Shown piece after piece: positions 24,801 through 27,680 of a stretch of DNA of 27,680 nt. Origin of the DNA: Sphaeroforma sirkka (lineage: Eukaryota > Opisthokonta > Ichthyosporea > Ichthyophonida); contig LUCW03000650.1 of NCBI GenBank assembly GCA_001586965.3, forward strand, positions 1-27,680, given 5' to 3'. Both the position numbers and the translations under genes were made by a program. The notes beneath the pieces were generated by a model. That model was given only the letters and a program-made list of their open reading frames with translations. It did no database searches and was not told the DNA's origin. How positions within the stretch are numbered: the first letter of the stretch is position 1; each line of letters opens with the position of its first letter.

Positions 24801-25366
24801 GTTCCATGTTTTTTACGATCTAATGCCGTTTCAATCGGCATTACCTCGACTACAATCTTGTTGGGTGCATGTGTTGTACGAGTCTTGAGCTTTTGTTCAA
24901 ACTCTTTAGACTCCTCTAGTTTAGCTAAGAATTCGGTTGAGGGTTTCCACTTAGTGGTACCTGCAGGACCGATGCGACAAACAATGGTGTGTTTCCAAGG
25001 CGTCTTCTTAATAGAATAGGATCCCTGATACAAGAACGTGTCGGTTTCACGGTCGACATAAATAGGTTCGTCTTGAATCATATTAATTAAATCACGTATC
25101 CATGGGTCGGAGTTACGTAAGGGACAACACAGCGTAATGGTAGATTTAGTAATATTAACATAATTTAACAACTGTGCGATAAGTTGACAAGGTGGGTTAG
25201 CCCACGCATTATGCTTTGATAAGTCAAGCTGAAATGCATCACCTTTAGGATGAGTCAACGACCTATATTCAGAAACCTGTTTGTTATGTTCTGCGGCAAA
25301 CATATCAACAGTAAATGGACCCCATCGTGATTGAGCGAGGTTAAACCATTTCTTATTTAGCATCAA
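24794..25366 (-). mobile_element. Copy e part: Dam-like adenine methyltransferase-type domain
   Basis: Between RNase H and integrase lies a ~190-residue domain with WGPFTVDMFAAEHNKQ, DAFQLDLSKHNAWANPPCQLI and ITLCCPLRNSDPWIRDL. The order of an N-terminal VDxFA block, a DAF segment and NPP followed by a hydrophobic strand resembles the Dam-type N6-adenine methyltransferase domain of DIRS-type retroelements and phages, where motif IV is (D/N)PP(Y/F). Here NPPC replaces the aromatic residue, so activity is doubtful. Confidence 0.55.
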
Positions 25367-25369
25367 TCG

Positions 25370-25850
25370 GTTGCTAATAACTCTTTGACTGTTTTCTGGT
25401 AGTCGGGCACAAGTCGAGAGAGCATGTCAGGAAGATGGTTATGTATTCCTGGAATGTGTGTTATATTAAAAGCGAACTTGGCAATAATGTCATGCCAGCG
25501 GCTCACCAACTGTGAATCAGGGTTCATATCTTTTAAGTATGTTAAAGACTTTTGATCACAGGCGACAGTAAAGTAACTTCCATAAAGGTAGTCTTTAAAC
25601 TGTCTTAGCGCAGTAACTATAGCAAGGAGCTCTTGTTTAACGGTAGGGTAATTCCGTTGACTCTTATTATAACTCTTGCTAAAAGAATTGTATGTAGCGC
25701 GGTTTACCATTTATCGTTTGGTAAAGCACTCCACCTACCGCTCGATCTGAAGCGTCGGTTGCTACTTGGAATGGGACACCATCCACAGGGTACTGCATGA
25801 TGGGTGCGTCCATTACTTTACTTTGACTAGTTTAAATGCATCATCACATT
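25370..25850 (-). mobile_element. Copy e part: RNase H
   Basis: Contains the family blocks YPTVKQELLAIVTALRQFKDYLYG (shown here by its core ELLAIVTALRQFK), FTVACDQKSLTYL and HIPGIHNHLPDMLSR. These match the Ty3/Gypsy RNase H with Glu and Asp catalytic positions. Removes RNA from the RNA-DNA hybrid. Fossil. Confidence 0.85.
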
Positions 25851-26720
25851 CTTTAGTCAAAGCTTTCCCAAAGGTCCTTTGTGCAGCCGTAGGTGACTGA
25901 AGGCTTTAAGTAATGAGAAAGATGCGGTACCGAATCCGAGAAGAAGTTAACAAACCCACACACAGAGTTCACATCTCTTCCAGTAATTGGTGTTGATAAA
26001 TCCAACAGAAACTGTTTCTTGCCAGGATCAATTTCTACCCCTGCTGCAGATACTTTGTAGCCAAGTAAGTGTATAGTATCTTTAGCAAAGAACACTTGTC
26101 TTCGTTAATCTTAAGTTTAGCATGATTAAGTCGCTTTAAGACTTCTTTAACGAGTTTAGCATGTTCATGTGCTGTCTTTGTAAAGATAACTATATCATCT
26201 AAATAGACTGATACGTTATACGACAGGTCCGCAAATAGTTCCATCATAACTTGTTGGAAGAAAAGAAGGTAACATGTGTAAGCCTTCAGGTGCACCTTTA
26301 AACTGGTACTTCTTACCTTGCCAAGTAAAGGAAAAGTATTTCCTATGAGGCTCATATATCTGTAGTTGATGGAATGCAGCTTTTAAGTCTATCTTGGAAA
26401 AGATAGTCGCACCCTCCATTTTGCGTAGTATCTCGCTTATCTTAGGTAAGGAAAACTATGTTGCGGAATTAGTTTGTTGATTGGCGACAGGTCTAGTACT
26501 ACTCTTGTTTTACTAAACGTTCCATCAGATTTATATTGATCGACCGCTAAAGAGAGCTAAGTTAACTGGGGTTGCATCATAATTGATTTCAATTAGACCC
26601 TGTTTTAACCAATCTTCGATTTGGGTTTTGACAACGTCTTTGTGTCTCCAACTCACGTAGTTATGTGAAGGACACTTTAACTTAGAGAAGTCGACGTTTG
26701 TCAAGTCAAGTCTAACGTAC
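25850..26720 (-). mobile_element. Copy e part: reverse transcriptase
   Basis: RT blocks are recognisable in order: KTQIEDWLKQGLIE, RVVLDLSPINKLIPQHSFPL (seen intact in copy d), FSKIDLKAAFHQLQI, KYQFKGAPEGL and the active-site VYLDDIVIF, then LNHAKLKINEDKC. This is the Ty3/Gypsy pattern. Fossil. Confidence 0.9.
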
Positions 26721-26879
26721 CCATTAGAGAACTTAAACATACACCAGTCAGTTATTGCAATCTTCCTGTTTTGTATAATTAAGTCCATAATTATATCGGT
26801 GAAGTGCGGAATCATATCCTTTGCTTCACCTTCCGGAGGTTTAGGTATCTTTAACATATTATCATCTGACTGATCTTTA

Positions 26880-27220
26880 TTCGGGTCTAGCCCATTAGGC
26901 AGACCAGTGAGTGTTATACCTAAACTGAGAAGATCAGTCATACCTATAATTAAATCGTATTTCTGAGACATGTCAGTAACGATTAGGTGAGTCTTCACTT
27001 CTCTTCTATCTGACAGCATTATGTGTGCATAGTCAATGGCTTGTTCGCAAGTAGTAACTTTGCCATTTCCCAAGATTAAATCAGTTGTTTCGTTATGGAC
27101 AGCCATATCTGTAGCGTAGGCTACTCGGCATGAATAGCAGAGACTTCAGCCCCTGGATCAAATAGTGCCATAACTTTTTCTCCATTTACGAAAACTGTTT
27201 GAAGATACGTTCATCTCCTT
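26880..27220 (-). mobile_element. Copy e part: aspartic protease
   Basis: A retropepsin-like segment with the active-site triad region as DPGAEVS (best seen in copy d), followed by LILGNGKVTTCEQAI and DLIIGMTDLLSLGI, the usual second conserved block. The usual D(S/T)GA is D-P-G-A here. Fossil. Confidence 0.8.
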
Positions 27221-27289
27221 TGGTATAGATTTTATTGAACATTTTTCTCATAATCTTGCTCTAGTGCGCACATATGGTACTGTCAGTGC

Positions 27290-27680
27290 TTAACTGGACG
27301 TCTGGTGAAGTCCTTGCAATCCTCTTTTTGTGCCAACCGTTAGTACCCTTGCAAGTAGCACACTCTTTCATATAGTGTCCAAAATCTGGCTTGCCTGGTG
27401 CACACTTAACAGGGTCGTGTCTACCATTCCACTTGCCATTACGTTTTGTGAGGTTGTAACCACACTTCTTGCAAAGGCGCTCTCACCTTCTTATCACCTT
27501 TCGGTTCGGTAGAAGTAGAGCCAGTACCCCTCAGTAGTAGTGCGGGGTTTCTTGGTACTACGCGCAGTATTAATCTCTACTGCGTTTCGCTTAGTGGGCT
27601 GGGTGTAGCTCGTGGTACTAAGTACTCTAGTAAGAGAATTGGTATGCTTGTGTACTATCTTCTCAAGACAGACCAAGGCA
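27290..27680 (-). mobile_element. Copy e part: gag C-terminus with zinc knuckles, cut by window end
   Basis: A basic linker (NTARSTKKPRTTT) is followed by two cysteine-histidine clusters: CKKCGYNL ... HDPVKC and CATCKGTNGWHKEDC. They resemble retroviral nucleocapsid knuckles but have wider spacing than the standard CX2CX4HX4C. The upstream part of gag lies outside the window. Fossil. Confidence 0.75.

Larger units (their letters stand above)
22934..27680 (-). mobile_element. Near full-length Ty3/Gypsy element, internal region (copy e)
   Basis: In reading order down the minus strand: end of gag with zinc knuckles, protease, RT, RNase H, a methyltransferase-like domain, integrase, a possible chromo-like tail and LTR 3. 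The gag N-terminus and 5' LTR lie beyond the window. The domain order PR-RT-RH-INT and the RT motifs identify Ty3/Gypsy (Metaviridae). It is broken, with on the order of ten breaks, but its sequence is close to copies c and d, so it is young. Confidence 0.9.

Overview
The window looks like the nuclear genome of an intron-rich, repeat-rich eukaryote, probably a protist. One compact protein is split into five short exons with GT..AG introns. There is a neurotransmitter/amino-acid symporter, long AT-rich intergenic DNA, and a large cluster of Ty3/Gypsy-type LTR retroelements. Short TTTAGGG-type telomere-like runs occur at three places. A unicellular relative of animals or another BLOC-1-bearing protist would fit, but the sequence alone does not fix the lineage.

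Left part (1-6000), host genes. A five-exon plus-strand gene (945-3452) encodes a 166-residue protein that I recognise as a homologue of BLOC-1 subunit 4 (cappuccino), from the spacing of its helices and its C-terminal acidic-aromatic tail. All four introns are phase 0, and the first holds a ~360-bp TA/TG/CA microsatellite. Converging on it from the minus strand is an intronless 680-residue sodium:neurotransmitter symporter family protein (5909-3867). It has a glycine at the position that is aspartate in monoamine transporters, which suggests an amino-acid-type substrate. It also carries an unusual ~85-residue insertion with two extra hydrophobic helices after TM10.

Middle part (6000-11640). 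About 5.6 kb shows no gene I can support. It is AT-rich and studded with islands of scrambled short words (GACTC, CTGG, CAGTCTG), a G-quadruplex-prone purine tract and small tandem duplications.

Right part (11640-27680), fossil retroelements. First comes a broken, unidentified minus-strand element with a duplicated coiled-coil-like motif. Pieces of at least four or five copies of one Ty3/Gypsy family follow; its LTR is ~597 bp and begins TG and ends CA. The pieces are an integrase fragment, a 3' LTR with an element tail inserted into it, an oppositely oriented (plus) copy inserted into that tail, a minus-strand RT-protease-gag block, and a near full-length minus-strand copy running off the right end. 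The family encodes gag with unusual zinc-knuckle spacing, protease, RT, RNase H, a Dam-methyltransferase-like domain, integrase and a possible chromo-like tail. All copies are broken but young by eye (LTRs differ by roughly 1-3 percent). Two oddities stand out: gag contains an ~808-bp segment repeated in tandem about four times, and a tRNA-like sequence with correctly spaced A and B boxes sits at the edge of that segment in the plus-strand copy.
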